This document shows, piece after piece, positions 10,801-21,660 of a stretch of DNA of 64,000 nt. This stretch comes from Ilex aquifolium (Eukaryota; Streptophyta; Magnoliopsida; Aquifoliales; Aquifoliaceae): NCBI GenBank assembly GCA_951799425.1, contig OX637394.1:50347142-50411141 (forward strand), in the 5' to 3' direction. Made by a program: the position numbers and the translations under genes. Below the pieces are notes generated by a model. That model was not told the origin of the DNA, did no database searches, and saw only the letters and a program-made list of their open reading frames with translations. Every line of letters starts with the position of its first letter. Position 1 is the first letter of the stretch.

Positions 10801-12950
10801 ATCGCTAATTTTTGCATGCCTTGAAAATCTCATCAATACTCCTTTTCATCCTCGCATGACCTAAGATACTTATGATATATGTGTAAGATACTTATGATAA
10901 ATGTTGCATAACTTCCCTACAAATTAGTCAGTTGTCATGCCAACTCTTCACACCCCCTCTTAATTTTGTCTTACTCTTCGAAACTTCCCAAAAATTATAC
11001 ATTTTCATTGTGATAGTGGAATAAATAATTGCTTCGTGACCTCATTTGATTTTTATACCATCTTTGTGCAGTGCTCAACCTGGAAAAAAGAGAAGAGGTG
11101 GTCCAGGTGGCCTAAACAAGCTCTGTGGTGTTTCTCCTGAACTTCAGACCATTGTTGGCCAGCCGGCATTACCAAGGACTGAGGTTTGGATTCAGATATA
11201 CTTTGGTGATAGTTTGATGTGCCATTTTCTGTGTAGTTTCTTCTAAGATGGTCCATCTGGTTCAGATTGTGAAGCAGCTGTGGGCATACATAAGGAAAAA
11301 CAACCTTCAAGACCCAAGCAACAAAAGGAAGATAATTTGCAATGATGAGCTGCGTTTGGTATTTGAGACAGATTGTACCGACATGTTCAAGATGAATAAG
11401 CTGCTAGCTAAACATATTATTCCTCTGGAACCTACAAGTATATATCTGATTGAATATTTTTTTTTTCTTCTTTTCTTTTTCTTTATGATGAATTTGATGC
11501 ATAACTTGGTTTAAAAAATCTTGCAGAGCAGACTGGTCAAAATTCTAAGAAATTGAAGGTAGAAGCTGAATCTGGTAGTAGAAGTACTGAATCTGTTCCG
11601 ATTGTAATAATGTCCGAAGCACTTGCCAATTTCTTTGGTACCAGTGAAAGGGAGCTGTCGCAACCCGAGGTTTTAAGACGTGTCTGGGAATACATAAAGG
11701 TCAATCAACTTGAGGTTTGTAACTAAATGAATGGGTTTTTTCCACGTTTTCTTTATTACATAGTTGTCTTGACATTGTAATTTTTGGCATGTTTGCCAAA
11801 AAATAAGATTGATCGCAAGAAATATATTCCCCTTCATTTAGCCTTTGACTAAATATTTTCTTTGTTGGAAGGTATTTCATCTGGAGCTTCGTTTGATAAC
11901 TTCATTGATTTTGTGAAGCTTGGTATCGTCTGAGAAAGAGTTGTTTACAAATTGTGTCAGTAAGAAAATGTTGGGTGATTACATTTCTAAGCACTCGGTG
12001 CCCTTATCAGAGTGCCCTTGGCAAATCAGATACATAAGCTTTTAGGTTTCCTTAAAGTCAATCTTTATGCAAAGGTGTTCTTATTAGTTTTTCAAATGCT
12101 AGGATGCTTTGATAGCGAAGTTAAGCACAAGGTTGGGAGTGAGTAATCAGTCAGAGAACTTACTAGAGTGTACGCTCTAAAATGTATTTTTTTCATGTTT
12201 TCTTTATTACATAGTTGTCTTGACATTGTAATTTTTTGCATGTTTGCCAAAAAATAAGATTGATCTCAAGAAATATGTTCCCCTTCATTTAGCCTTTGAC
12301 TAGATATTTTCTTTGTTGGAAGGTATTTCATCTGGAGCTTGGTTTGATAACTTCATTGATGTTCTGAGCTGCCCTTTCCTTAACTTGATTTTGTGAAGCT
12401 TGGTATCATCTGAGAAATAGTTGTTTACTACTTGTGTCATTAAGAAAACGTTGTGTGGTTACATTTCTAACACTCGGTGCGCTTATCAGAGTGCCTTTAG
12501 TAAATCTGATGCATAAGCTGTTAGGTTTACTTTGTTAATCTTTATGAAGAGATGTTTTTATCAGTTTTTCAAAATCTAGGATACTTTGAAAGCAAAGTTA
12601 AGCACAAGGTTGGGAGTGGTGGAGCATCTAATGAGCAATCAGTGCAGACAACTTACTAGAGTGTACACTCTAAAAATGTATTCTGTTTTTTACTTTCTCA
12701 ATTATATTATTGATCTTATATTGGGAACCTACCTGCACGCTACTTGCATTTCTGATTGTTGATTGTGAGATTTGTCAGGCTATGGTTGAAATATAACCTG
12801 TCTCTCTCTCTTTTTCCATATTAGGATCCATTGAATGCGATGGTGATAGTATGTGATGCGAAGCTTCAAGAGCTTTTTGGGTGTGAAAGCATTTCTGCTT
12901 TAGGGATATCTGAGATGTTGGCACGCCACCATCTATATAAGAGATCATGA
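7860..12950 (+). CDS. DEK-C plus two-SWIB/MDM2-domain nuclear protein (BAF60b/UAF30-like)
   Basis: SWIB proteins act in the nucleus in chromatin-remodelling or RNA polymerase I/II transcription complexes. Exons: 7860-8290, 11072-11183, 11266-11437, 11527-11714 and 12825-12950 (TGA). The phases join cleanly to 342 aa. Residues 1-60 (MVSDQDIAEGLESLLRES...) match a DEK-C-type helical domain. Residues 63-140 are Pro/Ala-rich and follow a poly-Pro run. SWIB1 (about 157-233) runs from GGLNKLCGVSPEL through RTEIVKQLWAYIRKNNLQDP to FKMNKLLAKHIIPL. SWIB2 (about 258-340) includes VLRRVWEYIKVNQLEDP and ends LYKRS. An in-frame ATG at 7836 would add eight residues. I prefer 7860 because homologues start MVSDQ. 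Intron 1 carries a TRIM element and intron 4 a tandem duplication. I cannot say which paralogue it is. Confidence 0.9.
9341..10595 (+). mobile_element. TRIM-type (miniature LTR) retrotransposon in intron 1 of the SWIB gene
   Basis: Two similar LTRs lie at 9341-9696 and about 10236-10595 and surround only about 540 bases. The target duplication GAATT is exact on both sides (9336-9340 and 10596-10600). Directly after the left LTR comes TGGTATCAGAGCC (9699-9711), the standard primer-binding site for initiator Met-tRNA. A purine tract (AAAGGGTGATGGAA) precedes the right LTR. No gag or pol is present, so the element depended on another element for movement. The LTRs differ by many substitutions and small indels, which suggests an old insertion. 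The right LTR appears to have lost the canonical TG start. Confidence 0.88.
11736..12686. repeat. Tandem duplication of about 450-495 bp inside SWIB-gene intron 4
   Basis: Copy A (about 11736-12189) and copy B (about 12190-12686) share long blocks, for example TTTATTACATAGTTGTCTTG, AGCCTTTGACTA, GGTATTTCATCTGGAGCTT and AAGTTAAGCACAAGGTTGGG, in the same order and orientation. Copy B has an extra roughly 30-base block near 12360-12390 and a short GGAGCATCTAAT insertion near the end, or copy A lost them. Both copies are intronic and do not contain the SWIB exons. Confidence 0.85.
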
Positions 12951-14990
12951 AAGCTGATCTTGTTCACCGGTTAGTTGCTTATAAATTTGACATAGCTTTC
13001 TTAGACATACTGTTTGCAGGATAACTTCAGTTTATTTTATTCTAATGTGCTTTTTTCTCAAGCCCATGTTTCTGATGTATGACTTGTGTTCATGGACATA
13101 AATGATTGGAACAGAGGATATCGAAGATTACTTTGTTTCCTGTCGTGTGATCTTAGGTCAAACACATATAGTCGATGAATTACTGAATTTTGATTAAAGG
13201 CAGGAGACCTCTTTGCTTTGTTCCAGTTTTTGGATTTATTTCCTCTTCATCTGTTTCTCTTTATTTACAGTTGACCAGAACATGTATTAGTTTGTTTAAC
13301 TTTAGATGAACCCTGTTTAGTGGGCTTTTCAATTTTGAGATGCCTTCAGTATGTATGAAAACCGTGCATTTTAGTAAACCATTAAAACAAAACACAAATC
13401 ATTCATCTCTTTTTGAGGTCACCAATTCTCCATAACTTGCTGTGAAAGTGATTGTGTACTAGAATTATTCATGATGCTTGAGTATTACATGCATACATTG
13501 TCACAAAACATTAATGGAATATGTCATTGGTTGCAGATGCAGGTGTTAATGCTAACCTACGTTGTTCTGACATTCTCTCAATGACTTTCCTGAAAAAAGT
13601 TCATTCGGCTTTCTGCTTCAGTTAGGTGCCATGTTCTGTAGTAAAGTGACTTAAGTTATGGATAGATGAAAATGTATCTTTTGTTAAAGACATGCTATAT
13701 ATTGTTGATGGCCGTGATCCTGGTGTGATTATTTTCGTTTGCATTTTAGGCTACACTTATCTGTTGGGAGTTTCTGACATTTGTAAAAATGCAGACAATA
13801 GGAAAACTGAAAATGTATGAGATTATGTAAACCTTTTTTCTCTGATTATGAAATGTGTTATTAGCTTGATCAAAAGATAAGCACTTTATTAGTTGTAAAT
13901 GCTCTATTCTAAGGGTACTGTTGTATTCATTTGCACCAAGATGGTTTCTTTATGCCCACAAAGAGTTTCACTGAATGAAATATATATGGACTTTCCAAGG
14001 TCGAAAATCTACTGAAGCAGGCTTTTTATACTTCTTTTTCTTATATGTTTGTGCTTTAGAAAGTGTATACATAGGCCATTTGCCTGTTTCTATACAAAAA
14101 AACCTGATTTTGAGACATTTTGTGGAAAATTTCTTCCCACTTTCGATGAAGTAAACCAGCTAATATGTGTGTAGCAGTGATATTTAACTTCTGGATAAAA
14201 GGTCAAGGGAACTTTTGAGTCTATACCATCCCAGGGAAAAAAATTGTGAATTGCAGAGGTAATTCTTGTAAATAAGATTTGCCTGGTTCAATCAAATCGT
14301 GGAAGAACTGGAGCTCGAGAGAGGTCCAGTAATTGAAAGACAGCGTTTCAGGCCCATAGTTGTATTCAATAAGTTGGGTAACTCAATTTCAATCTTTTAG
14401 CCTAAGACAACTTCTTACTAGAAAAGCGATGTCAAGAGTCGTGTTAACGGGAAACGTAGCAAACAGTACATAGCAAGTTAGTTCCAAAAGTCAGTAAGGA
14501 ATGAGTTTCCCTCAGATTTTACTCGGAGAGAAAATTTTTATGTGCTGTTTTTGGTTAGTGAAGTGTTTCATGGTATTGGAGCATGAACGGGGAGGTGGGG
14601 GTGTGATGTTCATTTTGGGGTAAGTGGTTTGCTTTCTGCAATATGGAGTGTTGAAAATGGTAACGGATGAGGGGGATGGAAGCAAGTTGGGCGTTGAATG
14701 AGGTTTGTTGAGACAATTTGAATGACATTTTGTGAGGTGCAGAGGTGAAAAACATAGATAGGTACATGCCCATTGGAGCTCCGTGAACATAAATTTAATT
14801 TATTATTTAAAAATTGTAAATTTGTAATTCAGTGCACGAAATTTTAGAGTATGGTTGAATTAAGTGTATTGGGATGTATGTTGAGAGACTAAAAAGCAAA
14901 GCGTGCCTATCAAAGAAAAAAGTGCTAGTTGTAACGTGCATTTTATTGATAACAAAGTCGAGGCACAAGGCAACTATTTCCAAATTCAAA
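12951..14990 (+). other. SWIB-gene 3' flank and intergenic DNA
   Basis: This is probably 3' UTR followed by unique-looking intergenic DNA. No further exon with SWIB similarity and no other protein is recognisable. Short ORFs here lack family resemblance. Confidence 0.4.
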
Positions 14991-15079
14991 AAAAGCTTAA
15001 ATGTTGCAGCAGGGCCAAGGACTGGGTCGGGTCTATTTGGGCAGCAAATTTGACAAGGGTTGGGTTGTACTGGGAGGTG

Positions 15080-15640
15080 TCGGGTAGGGGTGTAACTCGG
15101 GCGGGTTGAGGGATCAACTCTAGTCCAACACTAAGTATATAATTCTCAATCTTAACTCGACCTCAACTCGAAGTACTCAACCCGAGTGTTGCTCAAGTTT
15201 AATTTAGTCGGACTCGGGTTTAATTCGGGTTTCGTAATTCTGACAAATTTTAGATTAGAATTTGGGTTACGTAATTCGGGCTGATTTTTTGTTAGAATTC
15301 GAGTTGGGTTCATTCAAGCCCGAAATCAATTAGTTGTTCTAAACATGGTACATACTACATAATATTCACCTAAAATAACAACCAACCACTTCAATGAAGT
15401 GTTTAACATAAAAACTATAGTATTTAAAACATAAAAATTAATGTGTAACATAAAAACATATTAGTCAAATGTTAAATTCGAATTCAACCTAAATCAGAAG
15501 ACTGATTCTTTGTGTTTTAACTTGTAAGTTATATTGCTAAATTTATTTATATATTTTATTTTTAAATATGTTTGGATTGAGCTCGATTTAGAATTCGGGT
15601 TGATCCCAGTACCTGATGCCTCAAAACATCACTAATTATA
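15080..15640. repeat. Dispersed repeat with ACTCGGG/CCCGAGT-rich ends
   Basis: The segment begins near TAGGGGTGTAACTCGGGCGG and holds repeated AACTCG/TCGGGTT words in both orientations. A similar word set recurs at about 54060-54215, which ends CCAAATTACACTCCTAG. This looks like a decayed DNA transposon family, but the ends and the target duplication are not clear. Confidence 0.35.
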
Positions 15641-16630
15641 ATATAGAGAAAAAAAATTAAATTAAAGCCCAAAACATGGATGCATTGAGTGGATAAATTT
15701 TTTATCTACATTTATCAAATAAAAAAAAGAAATTAGGTGAAAAAATAATAAGGGTAGTAATTATCACCACCAAGCGTTTCATCTAGACATCAATTTCATC
15801 ATGCCCCCCTCCCCTGTATGGCACTGACTACTGCGTAGATTATTACTCTGTACCTCCAACATGTTCACATCATTATACTTGAATGTTAAGCACCTCCCAT
15901 TTGCCAAAAACATAAAAGAAAGATTAATTTATAATTTTTTTAGATTAAATTATATTTTTTTTGAAGTAGAAGTTATAATGGAAAAAATAATAGAAGTTAT
16001 AATTTTTAAAGGTAAAGTTATTATTTTTAAGATGAAAAATACTACACAATCCAAATGAAACTCAAAAAATGCATATCATCTTTTAGACGAGTGTTGAGCG
16101 AGTGGGTTCTACTGAAAAAGTTGATGGGATCCACTCATTTCAAGGAATTATATGTATTTGGGTTTATCTTTTTTAGTTTTATTTGAATTGTTTAGCGTTA
16201 TTCCTTTTAGATTAAGTCACACCTTTTGAAGGAGGAGTTATAAATGATTTATGATTGATCAAAATATTTCATGATTGATCATGAAACTACCTCAAATAGT
16301 TGTAATTTCACCTTAAAAAGTACAACTTGATTTCAAAAAATAATAACTTATGATATTTCGAATATCAATTTTTTTTCAATACCGTAGAATTACCTAAAAC
16401 ATAATAGAGTTACGTTGTCGTGTGAACCTAAAATTTGTTCTTTAATTATAAGTTCTAATGATGCATGATTGATGTCATGAACACTTATGATTCTAGAGAG
16501 TCATGCCCTCCTCAAATTTTTCAAAAAATAATGAAATTTATATATAGGCTAAAACAATAAATAAGGTTTTTAAGAATTTGTTATCTCTCAATTTTGCTTT
16601 CTTTGTTTTTTTTTTTTTCAACAATTAAAT
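15641..16630. other. AT-rich intergenic DNA with a truncated foldback MITE
   Basis: No gene was seen. About 16034-16150 resembles half of the foldback MITE family at 48642 and 52594 (AATACTACACAATCCAAAT, then GATGGGATCCACTCAT). Confidence 0.4.
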
Positions 16631-16631
16631 A

Positions 16632-16719
16632 TGTTTGGGTCAGCTTACACACACATCAACTAATCATCTCCTTAGTCCAATCAAAAGTAGACTATCTACA
16701 CCAGGACTAGGGTATTCAT
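16632..16719 (-). mobile_element. SINE-like element, truncated copy 2
   Basis: Starts GTTTGGGTCAGCTTACAC and matches the first half of the SINE-like family as far as GGACTAGGGTATTCAT. The rest is missing. Confidence 0.5.
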
Positions 16720-17200
16720 CCGCGCTATTCAATTTTACTTTTTCTGCACAGACATTTGATTTCTCCCATTTTATGTTTTGTGTGTCTTTGAATGTGATAC
16801 TTGCTGCCCACATGTATTCATGGTTTTATCATGATTATTTGATAAAAATTAAGCTAAATTTGATGATAATTTGATTTGAAATATTTTTCATGTATTTTTT
16901 CGAAGTCTCGAGTTAATTCTATTTAATTTTTTAATAGGGTTTATATAACTAATTAAAACATCAACATTAACCATAAATTGTTGAAATAACCAAAAAGAAG
17001 AAAAAAAAAAAAGGGATTTTGTTTATGTAACTTTGCCTTCTACGTCTGAAAAGGGTTGGATTGAAGAATGATCTATGCATAGTACTCGTGGCTTGACCAT
17101 TTCTTCACCGTGTAAAATAGGCTGTCTGATTGATGCTCCAAGACAACAGATAGACTACAAATATTTTTATTTTTGTTTTTTTGGTATTAACGTCGGGGGT
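16720..17200. other. AT-rich intergenic DNA
   Basis: Nothing specific was seen beyond AT-rich sequence and an A-rich tract near 16996-17015. Confidence 0.35.
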
Positions 17201-17204
17201 ATGG

Positions 17205-17500
17205 GTGTCAAAATATGATATGGTTCGTTAATACGACACGAAACACGATATAAAATTAAAGGATTTGAATTTTTTTAAACCACTTGTTTCGTAAATAAGT
17301 GCATTTGACACGACATGATTAATAAACGAATTGGTTATGAGTGATGTTAATCAAAAGAAATACACGACGTAACTCGTTTATATACCAGTTATTCATGATT
17401 CATACATGACACAATTCGTTAGACATGAATTAATAAACGAATCGGGTATAAGTGAAGTGTTTTTTGACACGAACTTATCTCACCCGACACGATTGATAAG
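17205..17500. repeat. Dispersed repeat with ACACGA-type words
   Basis: Contains several copies of GACACGA, ATAAACGAAT and GGTTATGAGTG-like words in both orientations. This resembles a decayed DNA transposon class also glimpsed near 22690-22900 and 38600-38750. Ends are not defined. Confidence 0.35.
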
Positions 17501-17503
17501 TCA

Positions 17504-17612
17504 GGGGTGTTCGGGTCAACTTATGTATACCTCGACTGATCCCCTCCATAATCATGTCAAAAACATGTCATCTACGTCAATACTAAAGAATATATGGGAG
17601 ATAAATTCCTTA
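17504..17612 (-). mobile_element. SINE-like element, truncated copy 3
   Basis: Begins GGGGTGTTCGGGTCAACTTA and matches the family for about 110 bp, then stops. It directly abuts the ACACGA-type repeat. Confidence 0.55.
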
Positions 17613-19023
17613 TAATTGTACCCAAAAAAGTACAAATAATTATGCATTTCGTATAACAAAGGCACGACTTTTTTGTTTTTGTTTATTTATTTATTTATAT
17701 TTGACACGGTTTTGAACATTTCAGCATAGAAACAATCATCAACATACTGGCAAATGTGGGTTGACAGGTGAAGTGGAGTTGCTGCCCCACCTAGGGACCC
17801 ACAAATTATACATGACTACCTGATCTATCTATGCTATATATTCAAATAGACTATATAATATAATAATACTATTTTGATTTTGACCCAATTTATTATAATA
17901 ATTCATCACAATTATTGGATTAGCAACAGATCTCAAGAAATATTGGGGTTCATTGTCAATTCAATGATTATGAGTGATTAGGTCAGCAAAAGAAGGTCCC
18001 AGAATTATTAGTATATTATTTCTAGACGTTCTGATTGATCTAATATATATAATTTGTATTGTATCCACGAGTCCAAAAGAGAAGAGATTTCCTAGTGATT
18101 AATTTCATCTCTAATTCGTATACTAACCATGAGAGGCCCTAAGAATATCTTCTTACAAACGAGGCACAGTACATCTCTCAAAGTCAAAAGAAAGAAGTAA
18201 ATGTTGCATCCCCTCAAGGAACAAAAACATAATCTGAAGTTAGAGGGAGTTAGTTCCTTGCCCCGTCGATTTAATGAAGATAACCGATCGGCCTGACTTT
18301 CCCAAATGTCCACCATCGGCCTTTCTCCTTTTCGGATCTGGAATTTTTGAAAATATGGTACTCAAAAAATTAAAAAAAAAGAGCATGTGGCAATGACTTT
18401 TCTTTATATATATACTTTTTCTTTATTTATATGTACTTCAAAAAGGCTTTGTTTAAGTGTTGTTTATCTTTTGACATGAAAGGTCACATCCTCAAATGTC
18501 TCCTTCCTTTTGAATGATTCTAAGAGCCTCAGACGTGCTTGGGGGTGATTAGCAAACAATTTTACTTTTGAATCTTGCTAGAAATGTTTTAGTTGACTAG
18601 CAATACGTCGATTATGTGTGACCACTTTAAAATATACATACTTTTTCGTAGATAATTATGTGCATTTTGAATTCACTTAACAATACTCACGCATTCGAAA
18701 AATACATGTTTGTGATGATTCTCGATTATCAAAATCTCAAGCATGATGCAATAGTTTTTCTTGATAGATATGGACCTTAAACAATCTTTTTTTACAAGGT
18801 CTTCAAGTTTGCGTTGATCACTCATTCGAACTCAGATGTTAGTTACTATAGTTCGAGCGAGTTTAAAACATATTCTATGAGGAAAAAGGACAGCTGACCT
18901 TGAAGGAGGTCAAAAAAAAACCTGAGACCTATGAATTACCAGATGTCAGACTCAATCACTGACATTGTACCACCCCTAAAATTTTTTAAATTGTGTTATT
19001 AATAAGAGAGATTGACAAACATA
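17613..19023. other. Intergenic DNA
   Basis: No gene, RNA or bounded repeat could be supported in this AT-rich stretch. Confidence 0.4.
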
Positions 19024-19216
19024 GTTCCATGTCCAAATGTCCCTTTTGCTAAGTTTTCTTTTCTATAATTCTAATTGGTTACATACTTACATAGACATAC
19101 AAACACATCCCCAAATGTCCCTTTCCTAAGTTTGGTTTGAATAATTCTATGGGTTTAGATAGACACACAAAACATGCCCAAATGTCACTTTCCTAAGTTT
19201 GGTTTGAAAATTCTAT
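19024..19216. repeat. Short tandem repeat, about 70-78 bp unit, three copies
   Basis: Three successive copies carry CCAAATGTCCCTTT or CCAAATGTCACTTT, then CTAAGTTTGGTTTGAA, then ATTCTA and an AGACACACAAA-like segment. Spacing is about 78 and then 68 bases. Confidence 0.65.
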
Positions 19217-19230
19217 TTGTTTTTTTTTGC

Positions 19231-19253
19231 GGGGGGGGGGGGGGGAGGGGGGG
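19231..19253 (+). repeat. Long G tract
   Basis: A run of 15 G, one A, and 7 more G (after GC). It could form a G-quadruplex, or could mark an assembly-sensitive homopolymer. Confidence 0.8.
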
Positions 19254-20290
19254 CATTACACGCTGCTCTGAGTGCTTTCCATCCACTGGCTAGTGATCCA
19301 AACGTGAGGTCCTGCAAAACTCTTGTGGGACATAGATTATTACATAGTCTTTGCAACCATTTTATAATCCACAGTTACGACAAAAGATCACTGTGGGCGA
19401 TGTTTGAACAATCAGAACCATCTCATTTTCTCTGTCTCCTTCCCCATGTGGCTTCCTACCATGCTCACTCACCACCTTCCTATCTATCATCTCAATCTTT
19501 TAATATCAAATATCTCATAATTTAATGGAAATAATTAATATTCTCTAGCTTCTTTTAATTATTTATCTACTTTATTCTTTAGGCAAAAGAAGAGAGAGAG
19601 AGAGTTACTACTTAGGGGCATGTTTGTTTGAATGATAAGTTTGGTGGTATAAGTAATGAAATCTATGTCAATTTAATCATATGGTTTTTATGAGTAATGC
19701 TATACAGTTTAAATTGAATCTAAAAAATTATAATCCAAATGAATATCATCCATTGGATGAGTGAGTCAGATCAACTTTTTCAATGGGATAAGGATGATAT
19801 GCGGAGTTGTAATTTTTGGGTTTCATTTGGGTTATGTAACATTTTCTGATTTTTATATCTAAGTATATAATTTCTCCAATGTCATCCCATGTTTGGATGC
19901 ATGTTAAATGTTTGTAGTGGGTCTCACCAACAAGCATAATTGTATTTTCCTATGAGACATTAATTGACCATAATAACCTTACTATGAGTGCTATAATAAG
20001 TGTGCGTTGAGGGGTAATAGTGTAATTTAATTACCATATCCTATTGGCTGCTCATATACCACTCTCTATAATAAGTTATTAATAACCACCTATTTATGAG
20101 GTATGAGATAAGCCCTTCTAAATGGGTTTTGGTGTGCTGTATCATGCGGGCCAATGGCGGGTTGGAATTTTAATCCCAATAATAATCCTTCATGTAAAAA
20201 ACATAACAAACAAAATATAGTGGGGGTCCATATACTATTTATCTTTATCCCCCCATCTTAATACCGACCTAATACCAAAAACAACATGCC
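19254..20290. mobile_element. Possible MITE-like element (about 19613-20289) with a nested foldback MITE
   Basis: The left end GGGGCATGTTTGTTT and right end ACAACATGCCT form short inverted repeats with TTA and TTG flanks, loosely Harbinger-like. Inside, 19693-19853 is a foldback MITE (AGTAATGCTATACAG with ATGTAAC on the far arm) related to those at 48642 and 52594. No coding content was seen. Confidence 0.4.
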
Positions 20291-20300
20291 TTTGATACAA

Positions 20301-20462
20301 ATTAGCGGAAGTAAGGCGAATGGATGTTCGAACTCGACTCTTTTATTTCATGAATACTCTAATTTCGATGTGAATGACTTGCATTTGATTGAATTGGGTA
20401 GGAAATTAGTCGAGTGTGTATAAGTTGATCTCAGACCCGCTCGATCGTTGAACTCAAAAAAT
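20301..20462 (+). mobile_element. Diverged SINE-like element, copy 4
   Basis: A weak but collinear match to the SINE-like family: GTTCGAACTCGACTC, then ATTTCATGAATACTCTAAT, then GATTGAATTGGGTAGGAAA. It is followed by AT-rich DNA and a 19-A run at 20520-20538. Confidence 0.4.
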
Positions 20463-20990
20463 AAATAAATTAATCTATTTTCAAAGTCAAATATGTTTTG
20501 CAAGTGATATTAGAGTGAAAAAAAAAAAAAAAAAAAAAGGAATTGTCCTCTAGTGTATCATACCGTTTGACCTGGGCTCTTTGTATTATACGAATTAGGT
20601 AGGGGGGTACCAAATAAATTAAAAAGAAAAAATACGCAAGAGGAGAGACGACTCAGATTGGAAGTAACTTATTTTATTAATAAAAGGAATAAGCACTTCA
20701 TGGTGGAAGCAACAACAACGATCTGGTCGGTTTTTATTTGAGACAGAGACCATGTTTCTTTTGAATACATTCATGCATTTGTCCCCCCATCAAAAGCAAT
20801 TTTGTTGCACATGGGCTGGGTTTTTTTTTTTTAATTTCTTTTTGATGTAAATATCAAGAAATTCGTTTATAGGAAATTAAGAAACGCAAAAAAAATTAAA
20901 AAATACGGGGAACTGCATACATCTGACCCCTCTCTGAACCTTTCAAGAGCTAGAATCTAGTGAAAAAAAATAAGAAAATCACTGACAATG

Positions 20991-21196
20991 AGTAATTCAA
21001 GTGGTAATAGGGATGAACTGTAAATCTAGACGTCCTGAGTTCTTCGAATCTTGACAACTCCTTGGGGCCAGGTTATGAGGAATTTATTCATTATAAATAT
21101 CATAATCCCAGCGTGGATGATATGTCTTTGATCGGACCGAAAAAGAGATTAGTTGAGGTGCGTGTAAACTGACTTGGACACCTCTGACCGTAAATC
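20991..21196 (+). mobile_element. SINE-like element, copy 5
   Basis: Full-length plus-orientation copy. AAGTGGTAATAGGGATGAAC resembles pol III box A, and GAGTTCTTCGAATCTTG resembles box B about 35 bases downstream. The body contains CCTTGGGGCCAGG and ends TGGACACCTCTGACCG. This copy best supports a tRNA-derived SINE origin. Confidence 0.65.
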
Positions 21197-21477
21197 AAAA
21201 AGAATAAAAAAAGAATAAACTATCACATATTTAGTTCAATGGTTTGCCTCTCTCACCCCCACAGTGAGAAAGGATTAGGCGTTGTAAAAGATATTTTAGT
21301 TCCTACAATTCTTATCATGTTTTAGACTTGGGATTTCTATTATTATCTATTTTTCCTTAGAAGTAAATTAATTCAGTTATGTTATTATACAAAGACCCCC
21401 CAAAAAAAAACTTTTTCAAAATGTTCCCCCACTTTTTCCTAGTTGATGCATGATAACTCAAAAGTATAAACTTTAAC

Positions 21478-21655
21478 TGTGAGATCCTGGTGTCCCACAT
21501 CGGTTTGGGAGGAAAAAGTTACTGGGCTTATAAGTAAGTCTCTTGCCTTACATGGTATAAGACCTTTTCCCAGGGGTACTAGGAGGAACAAAATCGTGAG
21601 GGCCAGTGGGCCCAAAGCAGATAATATTATGTCATGTGCAGGGTGGGGTGTTACA
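21478..21655 (+). mobile_element. Solo LTR of a TRIM-type retrotransposon
   Basis: A 178-bp unit starts TGTGAGATCC and ends GTTACA. Internal words are CCCACATCGG, CAGGGGTACTAGGAGG and GGCCAGTGGGCCCAAAGCAG. The target duplication TTAAC is exact (21473-21477 and 21656-21660). The CCCACATCGG start and GGG-TGTTACA end are typical of a widespread small plant LTR family. No internal region remains, as expected after LTR-LTR recombination. Confidence 0.85.
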
Positions 21656-21660
21656 TTAAC

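Noticed and set aside
14512-14790. Minus-strand open frames of 92 and 72 codons downstream of the SWIB gene
   Set aside because: Overlapping frames with no family resemblance and no splice context.
21478-21655. Possible 5S-like or other RNA gene
   Set aside because: TG...CA ends and an exact 5-bp duplication explain it as a solo LTR. I could not find internal 5S promoter boxes.
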